A stretch of DNA of 42,182 bases, taken from contig JAACZQ010000053.1 in the NCBI GenBank assembly GCA_009996675.1, positions 1-42,182 on the forward strand, written 5' to 3'. Every line of letters begins with the position of its first letter. The first letter of the stretch is position 1. The position numbers were made by a program, and so were the translations under genes. Shown here piece after piece: positions 31,990 through 40,291 of this stretch. The notes beneath the pieces are model-generated. The model worked only from the letters and a program-made list of their open reading frames with translations, had not been told where the DNA came from and ran no database searches. The DNA comes from Chitinophagaceae bacterium (GTDB taxonomy: Bacteria; Bacteroidota; Bacteroidia; Chitinophagales; Chitinophagaceae).

Positions 31990-33315
31990 ATGAAAGAACA
32001 AATCCAACCCGCCGATGGTAAACTGGGTATATTATTACCTGGTTTGGGCGCCGTTGCTACCACCGTTATTGCCGGTGTGGCAGCCATCAATAAAGGCATC
32101 GCCGAACCCATCGGTTCTCTCACGCAAATGGGCAATATACGCCTGGGCAAAAGAACTGAAAACCGTTACCCACTCATTAAAGATTTCGTGCCCCTGGCGC
32201 CATTGAAAGATGTGGTTTTTGGTGGTTGGGATGTATACAGTGACAACGTGTATGAAGCAGCAATGAATGCCAAAGTACTGGAGCCTGTATTGCTGAACGC
32301 TATTAAAACTGAACTGGAAGCCATCAAACCCATGAAAGCGGTGTTTGATAAATCTTATATCAAGAATCTGGATGGCAATCATATCAAACAGGCGGCTACC
32401 AAGTGGGAACTGGCACAGGAAGTGATGAATGATATTGAAAACTTCCGTACGCAGAATGGTTGCGACCGTATTGTGCTGGTATGGTGTGGTTCTACTGAAA
32501 AATATATCGAGCCTTCTGCCGTACATGATACCATCGAATCATTTGAGGCAGGACTGAAAAGCAACGATGCCAATATTTCTCCCAGTATGATTTACGCTTA
32601 TGCGGCCATCAAACTGGGCTACCCTTATGCGAATGGTGCACCCAATCTTACCTGCGATATCCCCGCATTGATTGAACTGGCCAAAGAAACCGGAACACCC
32701 ATTGGTGGTAAAGACTTTAAAACCGGACAGACCCTGATGAAAACCATCCTGGCGCCCGGTTTACATGCCCGTGCACTGGGTGTACGTGGTTGGTTCTCTA
32801 CCAATATCCTGGGTAACCGCGATGGTCTGGTGCTGGATGATCCGGATAACTTCAAAACCAAAGAGGTTTCCAAACTGAGTGTACTGGAAGATATCCTGCA
32901 GCCCGAGATCAATCCCTCCTTGTATGGTGAACTCTACCATAAAGTGCGCATCAACTATTATCCTCCGCATGGTGATAATAAAGAGAGCTGGGATAATATC
33001 GACATTTTTGGCTGGCTGGGTTATTCCATGCAGATAAAGATCAATTTCCTGTGCCGCGATTCTATTTTAGCTGCACCCATTGTATTGGATCTGGCCATCT
33101 TCATGGACCTGGCCAAACGCGCCAACATGAGTGGTATCCAGGAGTGGTTATCATTCTATTTCAAATCACCACAAACAGCACCGGGATTAAGACCCGAGCA
33201 TGATATATTCAAGCAACTGATCAAATTGCAGAATACCCTGCGTCATATCATGGGTGAAGACCTGATTACGCACCTGGGACTGGATTATTACCAGGATCTG
33301 GTAGAAGCATTGTAA
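31990..33315 (+). CDS. ino1: myo-Inositol-1-phosphate synthase
   Basis: Converts glucose 6-phosphate to inositol 1-phosphate with NAD, the committed step of inositol synthesis, in the cytosol. The 441-residue protein has a Rossmann G18-L-G20-A-V-A loop (LLPGLGAVATTVIAG). It has the conserved NCDRIVLVWCGSTE-like segment, and the catalytic region GGKDFKTGQTLMKT at 239-252, including K244, which is close to the SGDDLKSGQTKLKS region of the yeast enzyme. NILGNRDGLVLDDPDNFKTKE and the YYPPHGDNKESWDN segment are also typical. Downstream are the phosphatase and inositol-lipid genes; the stop overlaps the next start by 1 nt. Confidence 0.93.
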   Translation: MKEQIQPADGKLGILLPGLGAVATTVIAGVAAINKGIAEPIGSLTQMGNIRLGKRTENRYPLIKDFVPLAPLKDVVFGGWDVYSDNVYEAAMNAKVLEPVLLNAIKTELEAIKPMKAVFDKSYIKNLDGNHIKQAATKWELAQEVMNDIENFRTQNGCDRIVLVWCGSTEKYIEPSAVHDTIESFEAGLKSNDANISPSMIYAYAAIKLGYPYANGAPNLTCDIPALIELAKETGTPIGGKDFKTGQTLMKTILAPGLHARALGVRGWFSTNILGNRDGLVLDDPDNFKTKEVSKLSVLEDILQPEINPSLYGELYHKVRINYYPPHGDNKESWDNIDIFGWLGYSMQIKINFLCRDSILAAPIVLDLAIFMDLAKRANMSGIQEWLSFYFKSPQTAPGLRPEHDIFKQLIKLQNTLRHIMGEDLITHLGLDYYQDLVEAL

Positions 33316-33773
33316 TGATGAGCTTGAAATGGCATCAACGGATAACCAGCTGTTTGGGCATTGGTTACCTGAAAGGAGGCGGCACCATCGCAGCGGTGGT
33401 GTGCTGCATCCCCTGGTACCTGACCCGAACAGCTGATTCCTTTAACCAGGCAGCATTGGTTGCTACTGTTGTAGTTACCATTGCGGGGGCCTGGTCGGCT
33501 GGAAAAGTGGAAACTGTATGGGGAAAAGACAGCAGCCGTGTAGTGATTGATGAAGTAGCAGGGATGATGATCAGCCTGCTTTTTATACCGGTAACCATAG
33601 CCACCGTGACAACAGGTTTTGTGCTGTTCAGGCTGTTGGATATTACCAAGCCATTGTTTATCAGAAAAGCAGAATCCATCCCCGGAGGATGGGGCGTGAT
33701 GATGGACGATATAATAGCAGGATTATATACCAACCTGCTTTTACACATTTTTATGTGGTATAATGTTTTTTAG
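33315..33773 (+). CDS. PgpA-like phosphatidylglycerophosphatase / phosphoinositol-lipid phosphatase
   Basis: A 152-residue membrane enzyme of the PgpA family, which removes the phosphate from phosphatidylglycerophosphate in E. coli. D79-E80 (VIDEVAGMM), FRLLDITKP and GGWGVMMDD (D131, D132) are the family motifs. The usual N-terminal PGTxGS loop is changed to KGGGTIAA. In Bacteroides thetaiotaomicron a phosphatase in the inositol-lipid cluster converts phosphatidylinositol phosphate to phosphatidylinositol, as I recall from published work. The position here, overlapping the inositol-phosphate synthase stop by 1 nt, makes the same role likely. A role in phosphatidylglycerol synthesis remains possible. 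Confidence 0.85.
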   Translation: MMSLKWHQRITSCLGIGYLKGGGTIAAVVCCIPWYLTRTADSFNQAALVATVVVTIAGAWSAGKVETVWGKDSSRVVIDEVAGMMISLLFIPVTIATVTTGFVLFRLLDITKPLFIRKAESIPGGWGVMMDDIIAGLYTNLLLHIFMWYNVF

Positions 33774-33776
33774 CGC

Positions 33777-34148
33777 ATGGCTACTTTTGTAAAAGCCCAG
33801 GCTGCATCATTAGCAGCAACCATTGTTGACTTTGCTGTCTTTATTATACTGACAGAGTGGTTGTATTGCTGGTACCTTACGGGTAGTATTACGGGAACCA
33901 TTTCCGGAGGTATTACCAACTTTCTACTGGGCCGGGTCTGGGTGTTTGCTGCTACTGAAAGAGGAATTCCCAAACAAGCGCTGAAATACATTCTGGTATG
34001 GGCAGGAAACCTGTTACTGGTTTCGGCAGGGGTATTTGTGGTACGTGAATATGCTGGCTTTACGCCATTGCTGTCGAAGATCAGTGTATCCCTGTTGGTA
34101 GGGTTTAGTTATAACTACTTCCTGCAGAAAAAATTTGTGTTTAAATAA
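33777..34148 (+). CDS. GtrA family membrane protein
   Basis: A 123-residue protein with four transmembrane helices (about 8-30, 34-52, 67-90 and 95-118), fitting the GtrA family. Members help move lipid-linked sugars across the inner membrane or occur with envelope glycosyltransferases. The gene begins 3 nt after the phosphatase gene and ends 9 nt before the DUF5686 gene, so it belongs to the inositol-lipid transcript. A role in flipping an inositol or glycosylated inositol lipid is possible but unproven. The C-terminal SYNYFLQKKFVF is typical of the family. Confidence 0.85.
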   Translation: MATFVKAQAASLAATIVDFAVFIILTEWLYCWYLTGSITGTISGGITNFLLGRVWVFAATERGIPKQALKYILVWAGNLLLVSAGVFVVREYAGFTPLLSKISVSLLVGFSYNYFLQKKFVFK

Positions 34149-34157
34149 TATAGACGA

Positions 34158-36710
34158 ATGAAAACTAAACGAGGCGTTGCGCGGTGGATTTGGATGAGCG
34201 CATTTCTGCTCCTGAGCTGGGTAAATGGCAATACCCAAACCGTTATTAAAGGTGTGATCACCGATGCGGTTAACAAGAGCCCGCTACAATATGTAAGCGT
34301 GGTATTTAAAGGTGGTCGGGGTACCGTAACCGACAGCCTGGGTCGTTATACCCTTACCTCAAGCGGTAATATCAGCGTTATTCAGATTACTTATGTTGGT
34401 TATAAGACTGTAACGAGGAATATTATTGTAGGAAAGGAACAGGAGATCAATGAATCCCTGGAAGTAGATCCCAAAGCCATTAATAGTGTTGTAGTATCTA
34501 CCAATAAAAGAGCACCGTACCGCAACAAAGGCAATCCCGCCGTTGAGCTGATCAGAAGGGTTATTGATAATAAACCATTGAACAGGCCGGAGAACTACGA
34601 TTATGTACAGTACGAACAGTATGAAAAATTACAGGTATCCTTAAGCAGTGTTCCGGAAAAGTTGGTTAACAATAAATTCCTGCGCAAGTACCAGTTCCTT
34701 TTTGAGAACCGTGATACAGTTAAGCTCAAAGGGAAAGCATTATTGCCTGTGTACCTGGAAGAAAAATTATCACAGAACTATTACAGGAAGAAACCCGAGA
34801 AAAATAAAGTGATTGTTACGGGTGAGAAACGCGTGAATTATGGGGAATATATTGATAACGATGGTGTGAGCAGTTACCTGAACCGCCTGATCATGGATAT
34901 TGATATCTACGACAACAATATCCCGCTTTTCACTTACCAGTTCCTGAGTCCGATCGCCGACCTGGCGCCAACTTTTTACATGTTTTATATCCGCGATACC
35001 ATTACCGACGAAAGCGGGCATAAGCTAATTAAAATGTATTTCACGCCGCGGAATACCAACGACCTCTTGTTCCGTGGTAATATGTATATCACCCTCGATG
35101 GAAACTACGCTGTACAGAAGCTGGATATGTTCCTCAGCAGAAATGTGAACCTGAACTTTGTACGGGAATTACATGTAGATCTTGACTTTGAAAAGAATCC
35201 CGATGGCCGTTATCACCTCAGCAAAAGCAATGTAATGGCGGAAGCGGCTGTTACCAAGGGATCCAGCGGTGGCTTTTTCGGTGAACGAACGGTGTCTTAC
35301 AAGAACTTTATCATTAATAAGGCGTTGCCCGATTCGGCATACGAGGGTACGCCTACCGTAAAAATCAAGGAATCAGATAAACTGCCGGATAGTTTCTGGG
35401 AGAAAAGCAGGCATGATACCCTGAGTGCTGTGGAATCCAAGGTTTACAGCAATATCGACAGCCTGGAGAAAATGCCATCATTCCGCAGAACCATGGCTTT
35501 TGCCACATTCCTGTTTGCTGGATATACTTCTTTTGGTCCGTTTGAATTAGGCCCTGCCGCTGCTTTTTATGGCTTCAATCCGGTGGAAGGATTCAAGCTG
35601 CGTTTGGGTGGTAGAACAACACCCAAGCTGAGCAAGCGCATTTACTTTGAAACCTATGGGGCTTATGGATTCAAAGACGAAAAATGGAAGTATTTCCTCA
35701 GTACAACCTATTCACTCAATAATAAATCCATCTATTCCTTCCCACTGAAATACATCCGTGCCAGCTACCAGCATGATACCAAGATACCGGGTCAGGAATT
35801 GCAGTTTGTTCAGGAAGATAATTTCTTCCTGTCTTTCAAACGCGGTCTTAATGATAAGTGGATATATAACGACATATTCAAACTGGAGTATGTGCATGAA
35901 TTACCCAGCCGGTTTTCCTATACACTTGGATTCCGTAACTGGCGTCATAAACCGGCGGGATCCATCATATACAATAAACTGGATAATGGGGTGCTGGTGA
36001 ATATACCCGAAATCAATACCAGCGAATTCTCTGTACAGTTGCGCTGGGCGCCGAAAGAGCAGTTCTACCAGGGTAAAGTGTACCGGATTCCCATCATCAA
36101 TAAGTATCCCATATTTACCCTGGGCTTTACAGCTGGTGTAAAAGGGTTGATGAATAGCCAGTATAATTACAAGAATGTTAATCTGCGAATTGAAAAAAGG
36201 GTATTCCTCTCGCAACTGGGATATAGTGATGTTGTACTGGAAGGAGGATATACTTTTGGAAGCGCGCCTTATCCCCTGTTAAGCATTCACCGGGCCAACC
36301 AAACCTATGCTTACCAGTTGAACTCTTATAACCTCATGAACTTCCAGGAATTTGTGAGTGACCATTTTGCATCAGTGGCCATTGATCACCATTTTAATGG
36401 ACTGATTTTTAACCGGATTCCGCTCTTGCGTAAGCTGAAGCTGCGGGAACTGCTGTCGCTGAAAATGATCTATGGCGGTATCCGTGATGAGAATAACCCG
36501 GCTAAAAACCCCGATCTGATTAAATTCCCGACTTTATCGGGACAGCCAACTACATTTGGACTGAATAAACAGCCTTATGTAGAGGGAAGTGTGGGAGTGG
36601 GTAATATCTTCAAGATATTCCGTGTTGACCTGGTTCGACGGTTTAATTATAAAGACAACCCCAATATCAGCACCTGGGGTGTGCGGGCAAGGTTTAAATT
36701 TGATTTCTAA
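34158..36710 (+). CDS. DUF5686 outer-membrane protein with carboxypeptidase-regulatory domain
   Basis: An 850-residue exported protein. It has a signal peptide (about 1-27, ending NGNTQ), a carboxypeptidase-regulatory-like domain (about 28-115, VIKGVITDAVNKSPLQYVSV), and then the long DUF5686 region, which ends in alternating aromatic strands and a terminal RFKFDF, as in outer-membrane beta-barrel proteins. The family is Bacteroidota-specific and unassigned. Its presence between the GtrA and phosphatidyltransferase genes, 9 and 29 nt away, is unexpected for a pure synthesis operon and may point to lipid export or envelope attachment. Confidence 0.86.
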   Translation: MKTKRGVARWIWMSAFLLLSWVNGNTQTVIKGVITDAVNKSPLQYVSVVFKGGRGTVTDSLGRYTLTSSGNISVIQITYVGYKTVTRNIIVGKEQEINESLEVDPKAINSVVVSTNKRAPYRNKGNPAVELIRRVIDNKPLNRPENYDYVQYEQYEKLQVSLSSVPEKLVNNKFLRKYQFLFENRDTVKLKGKALLPVYLEEKLSQNYYRKKPEKNKVIVTGEKRVNYGEYIDNDGVSSYLNRLIMDIDIYDNNIPLFTYQFLSPIADLAPTFYMFYIRDTITDESGHKLIKMYFTPRNTNDLLFRGNMYITLDGNYAVQKLDMFLSRNVNLNFVRELHVDLDFEKNPDGRYHLSKSNVMAEAAVTKGSSGGFFGERTVSYKNFIINKALPDSAYEGTPTVKIKESDKLPDSFWEKSRHDTLSAVESKVYSNIDSLEKMPSFRRTMAFATFLFAGYTSFGPFELGPAAAFYGFNPVEGFKLRLGGRTTPKLSKRIYFETYGAYGFKDEKWKYFLSTTYSLNNKSIYSFPLKYIRASYQHDTKIPGQELQFVQEDNFFLSFKRGLNDKWIYNDIFKLEYVHELPSRFSYTLGFRNWRHKPAGSIIYNKLDNGVLVNIPEINTSEFSVQLRWAPKEQFYQGKVYRIPIINKYPIFTLGFTAGVKGLMNSQYNYKNVNLRIEKRVFLSQLGYSDVVLEGGYTFGSAPYPLLSIHRANQTYAYQLNSYNLMNFQEFVSDHFASVAIDHHFNGLIFNRIPLLRKLKLRELLSLKMIYGGIRDENNPAKNPDLIKFPTLSGQPTTFGLNKQPYVEGSVGVGNIFKIFRVDLVRRFNYKDNPNISTWGVRARFKFDF

Positions 36711-36739
36711 TTCAATACTATCAGGAAAAGAAAGGGTAG

Positions 36740-38047
36740 ATGGAAAAAATTCCGGTACGGATTCAATTACAGAAAGCCATTTATGTGGTGATCAACCCGT
36801 TTGTGAAAGGATTGATCAAAATGGGGCTTACACCCAACGCGGTTACTGTTATCGGGTTTCTGTTGAATGTGGGGGTGGCATATATTTTTGTGGAAGGTGG
36901 TGAAAAAGGCCACCGCGGCGATCTTTCTTTTGTGGGTTATGCTGGTGCACTGATTCTTTTCGCCGGATTGTTTGATATGCTGGACGGACAGGTAGCCCGG
37001 CTCGGCAACATGAGTTCTTCCTTCGGCGCCTTATTCGATTCGGTACTCGACCGTTACAGCGAGCTGGTGATGTTCCTGGGTATTTGCTATTACCTGGTGG
37101 CACACCATTATTTTCTGAGTTCATTATTTGCTTTCATTGCATTGATTGGTTCTATGATGGTTAGTTATACACGTGCAAGGGCCGAGGGCCTGGGTATTGA
37201 ATGTAAAGATGGTTTGATGCAGCGGCCTGAACGGGTGGTAACGATTGGTGTTTCGGCGCTGGCCTGTGGTATCGCCGGTCATTATATCGGAGGTGACTGG
37301 AAATGGTATGTGCCGGGTGTGTCATTCCACTTGTTGGAAACCATGTCGATTTTTACCATTCCCATTGCCATCATGGCTGTATTAACCAATATTACGGCTT
37401 TCAGCAGGTTAATGGGTGCCAAGAAAGCCCTGGATAAAAAAGACGCGGCTGCTAAGAAGCATACAACTGTTATTCCTGTCATCATAGTTTTACTGGCGAT
37501 GGGGTTAGCCGCTACCCCCCACCAGCTGCAGGCACAGGACCGATCCAAAGCAGGCAGTGAAAGAATCATTGAGCCGCAGGATACTTTCCCGGTTCCCCAT
37601 GGGAACAACAAACAGTTGTTTTATTTACAGCGTACGGCGAATACCAATACCATTATCTGTGAACTCAATTACGATAAGAATGGGGAGCTGGATCAGGATG
37701 AACCAGTACATGTTTTCTGGATCCGCTATCCCGAGGGCGGTATGCGTAAGGAGCTGTCTTATATTCAGCGTGTTTTTGCCTACGGGATCAAATCCCGGGC
37801 ACAAGGCAATGGTGTGTATAAACTGCATTTTGTTTCCTATAAAAAGCAATCGCTTTTCCTCATGCGTTCACCCAGGGATAACCAGTACAAAGTCTACGCT
37901 ACCATTAACGGTCAGCAAGCCGTACTAAACCGCATTTTCATTAAGGTAGACGGCGGTAGTTTCTGGTCGCCCAATGTGGTGTATATGGAATTGAAAGGCC
38001 GGGATGAACAAACCGGCAAAGAATTGATGCAAAGATTCAAGCCCTGA
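36740..38047 (+). CDS. CDP-alcohol phosphatidyltransferase fused to a DUF4833 domain
   Basis: A 435-residue two-part protein. Residues 1-230 form a CDP-alcohol phosphatidyltransferase with six hydrophobic helices and the full signature D79-x2-D82-G83-x2-A86-R87-x8-G96-x3-D100-x3-D104. It would join inositol phosphate to CDP-diacylglycerol (phosphatidylinositol phosphate synthase) or make a related lipid. About 239-266 is a hydrophobic stretch ending LQAQ that looks like a former signal peptide. About 275-435 matches DUF4833 (LFYLQRTANTNTIICELN, PVHVFWIRYPEGG, LSYIQRVFAYGI), which would then sit outside the inner membrane. It lies in the inositol-lipid run, 1 nt before the PAP2 gene. Confidence 0.85.
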   Translation: MEKIPVRIQLQKAIYVVINPFVKGLIKMGLTPNAVTVIGFLLNVGVAYIFVEGGEKGHRGDLSFVGYAGALILFAGLFDMLDGQVARLGNMSSSFGALFDSVLDRYSELVMFLGICYYLVAHHYFLSSLFAFIALIGSMMVSYTRARAEGLGIECKDGLMQRPERVVTIGVSALACGIAGHYIGGDWKWYVPGVSFHLLETMSIFTIPIAIMAVLTNITAFSRLMGAKKALDKKDAAAKKHTTVIPVIIVLLAMGLAATPHQLQAQDRSKAGSERIIEPQDTFPVPHGNNKQLFYLQRTANTNTIICELNYDKNGELDQDEPVHVFWIRYPEGGMRKELSYIQRVFAYGIKSRAQGNGVYKLHFVSYKKQSLFLMRSPRDNQYKVYATINGQQAVLNRIFIKVDGGSFWSPNVVYMELKGRDEQTGKELMQRFKP

Positions 38048-38048
38048 T

Positions 38049-38981
38049 ATGCATACTCAAAAGCCACCATTTGTTACTGCAAGAGACCTGCTGATAACCC
38101 TTGGTATTTCAGCCCTGTATCTGCTGTTATCATACTGGCTGATTGGCTATAAACAGGATCAACTTACCCTGGTACTGCTGTTCAATGCAGCGTATTACCT
38201 GTCTTCCATTACCCGTAAATTCATTACTGGTTTTGCCATATTCATGCTGTTCTGGATCATATTCGATTTCATGAAAGCATTTCCCAATTACCGGTACAAT
38301 GAAGTGCATATTGAAAGCCTGTACCTGGCAGAGAAGAAATGGTTTGGTATTCAGTCGGCTTCCGGTATACTCACACCCAATGAGTACTGGCAGGCCAACC
38401 ACACAACGCTGCTGGATATCCTGACCGGTTTTTTCTATCTCAGTTGGGTGCCTGTTCCACTGGGATTTGCTGCTTTTCTGTTCTTTCGCAAAAGAAGCTG
38501 GTTCTTACAATTCTCACTCACTTTCCTGCTGGTAAACCTTATTGGATTTGCCATTTATTATATTTACCCTGCTGCACCACCCTGGTATGTGCAGCAACAT
38601 GGATTTGTATTTGAGGCCGGAACACCCGGTAATACTGCGGGACTGGAAAGATTCGATCAATATTTTCAGGTAAATATTTTCAGCGGTCTCTATGCTAAAA
38701 GTTCCAATGTTTTCGCCGCTATGCCTTCCTTGCATTCTGCATACCCACTGATTGTTTTGTATCATGGGTTGCGTTATAAACTGGGCTGGGTCAATGTTTT
38801 CTTTGCTGTGATCATGGGAGGTATCTGGTTTGCAGCAGTTTATACCAGTCACCATTACCTGCTCGATGTTTTGTTCGGTATCCTTTGTGCAATTGTCGGT
38901 ATCTCGCTCTATGCCTGGATAACCAAACGGTCGGTACTTGTTAAAAATTGGGTAAACGCTTACGAAAAACGTATCAGTTAA
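38049..38981 (+). CDS. PAP2 family enzyme, AUR1-like (possible inositol phosphorylceramide synthase)
   Basis: A 310-residue inner-membrane enzyme with about seven transmembrane helices. The PAP2/AUR1-type active-site motifs are YPAAPPWY (about 174-181), AMPSLHSAYP with H229, and YTSHHYLLD with H268/H269 and D273. The spacing from H229 to H269 to D273 is nearly the same as in the triad of yeast Aur1 (H255, H294, D298, from memory). Aur1 transfers the phosphoinositol head group from phosphatidylinositol to ceramide. Here, after a phosphatidylinositol-type pathway, the same reaction on a bacterial dihydroceramide is plausible. A simple lipid phosphatase is an alternative. It begins 1 nt after the fusion gene. 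Confidence 0.82.
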   Translation: MHTQKPPFVTARDLLITLGISALYLLLSYWLIGYKQDQLTLVLLFNAAYYLSSITRKFITGFAIFMLFWIIFDFMKAFPNYRYNEVHIESLYLAEKKWFGIQSASGILTPNEYWQANHTTLLDILTGFFYLSWVPVPLGFAAFLFFRKRSWFLQFSLTFLLVNLIGFAIYYIYPAAPPWYVQQHGFVFEAGTPGNTAGLERFDQYFQVNIFSGLYAKSSNVFAAMPSLHSAYPLIVLYHGLRYKLGWVNVFFAVIMGGIWFAAVYTSHHYLLDVLFGILCAIVGISLYAWITKRSVLVKNWVNAYEKRIS

Positions 38982-39037
38982 GGCTTCCACGAGTTTTCCT
39001 AACTTTTTCTTTGTGATTAATTCCGGATATTTGCGGC

Positions 39038-40273
39038 ATGGCAAAAATTAAACCTTTCAGGGCCCTGCGCCCGCAACCACAGTTGGCAAAACAGGTTGCA
39101 AGCCGTCCTTATGATGTACTGAACAGTGCAGAAGCTAAAACAGAAGCACAGGGTAATACGGTCTCTTTCCTGCATATCACTAAAAGCGAAATCGATCTTC
39201 CTGAATCCACCGATATTCATGCAGCTGCAGTATACGAGCAGGCAAAAGATAACCTGGCGGCTTTTATCAAAAGAGATGTACTCTTCCGCGAAAGCAAAGA
39301 CTGCTATTATATCTACCAACTGGTTATGAATGGCCGTAGTCAGACCGGACTAGTTTGTGTTAGCAGTATCGATGATTATGAAAATGACATCATTCGTAAG
39401 CACGAATTCACCCGTCCGGAAAAGGAACTGGATCGCATCAATCATATACGTGTTTCCGGTGCTCAAACCGGAAATGTATTTCTGGCTTACCGCAGTCACG
39501 CCGGTGTAGATGCCATTATTGAAAAATGGAAGGCAACCAAGTCTGCCGTGTACGATTTCCTGGCAGATGACGGTATACAGCATACCATCTGGATCATTAA
39601 TGATTCAGATACCTGTGACGCCATCACCAACTTATTTGATCAGGAAATTCCCTGTACCTATATTGCGGATGGTCACCATCGTGCAGCTTCTGCTGCCAAA
39701 GTGCGAAAAGCACTGGGTGAACAGGCTACACCGGCAGCCGACTATTTCCTGACCACATTATTCCCGTCTGAGCAATTGTATATCATGGATTACAACCGCC
39801 TCGCCAAAGACCTGAATGGTATGGATGCAGCGGCATTCCTGAAGGCGCTGGAAAATGTATTTGAAATAACACCGGCCGGACAGGAAGCTGTTCGCCCGCA
39901 GGCCATTCATGAGTTTGGCATGTATCTTGACGGTAACTGGTATCGGCTGAAAGCCAGGCCAGGAACTTATACCAATGATCCCATTGGTGTGCTGGATGTA
40001 AGCATATTGCAGGATAAAGTATTGGATGCCATTTTAGCGATCAAAGATCCCCGTACAGATGCCCGTGTTGACTTTGTAGGGGGTATGCGTGGTTTGAGCG
40101 AGCTGGAGAAAAGGGTGAACAATGGCAGTGCAGCAGTAGCATTCAGCCTGTATCCGGTAACCATACACCAGCTGTTTGATATAGCCGACAGTGGTCAGGT
40201 GATGCCACCCAAAAGTACCTGGTTTGAACCCAAGCTGCGGGATGGGTTGCTGACCCACCTGATCTACGAATAA
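39038..40273 (+). CDS. DUF1015 family protein
   Basis: A 411-residue cytosolic protein of the DUF1015 family. Typical motifs are ASRPYDV near residues 22-28, SFLHITKSE, RKHEFTRPEKELDRI (about 126-140) and YIADGHHRAASAAK (about 207-220), which may hold an active site of unknown chemistry. In many Bacteroidota this gene sits with serC and serA; here it is about 7.8 kb from serC with the inositol-lipid genes between. A link to serine metabolism has been inferred from such neighbourhoods but is not proven. The TPR gene follows 18 nt later. Confidence 0.88.
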   Translation: MAKIKPFRALRPQPQLAKQVASRPYDVLNSAEAKTEAQGNTVSFLHITKSEIDLPESTDIHAAAVYEQAKDNLAAFIKRDVLFRESKDCYYIYQLVMNGRSQTGLVCVSSIDDYENDIIRKHEFTRPEKELDRINHIRVSGAQTGNVFLAYRSHAGVDAIIEKWKATKSAVYDFLADDGIQHTIWIINDSDTCDAITNLFDQEIPCTYIADGHHRAASAAKVRKALGEQATPAADYFLTTLFPSEQLYIMDYNRLAKDLNGMDAAAFLKALENVFEITPAGQEAVRPQAIHEFGMYLDGNWYRLKARPGTYTNDPIGVLDVSILQDKVLDAILAIKDPRTDARVDFVGGMRGLSELEKRVNNGSAAVAFSLYPVTIHQLFDIADSGQVMPPKSTWFEPKLRDGLLTHLIYE

Positions 40274-40291
40274 ATTAATCTGAAAACCCCG

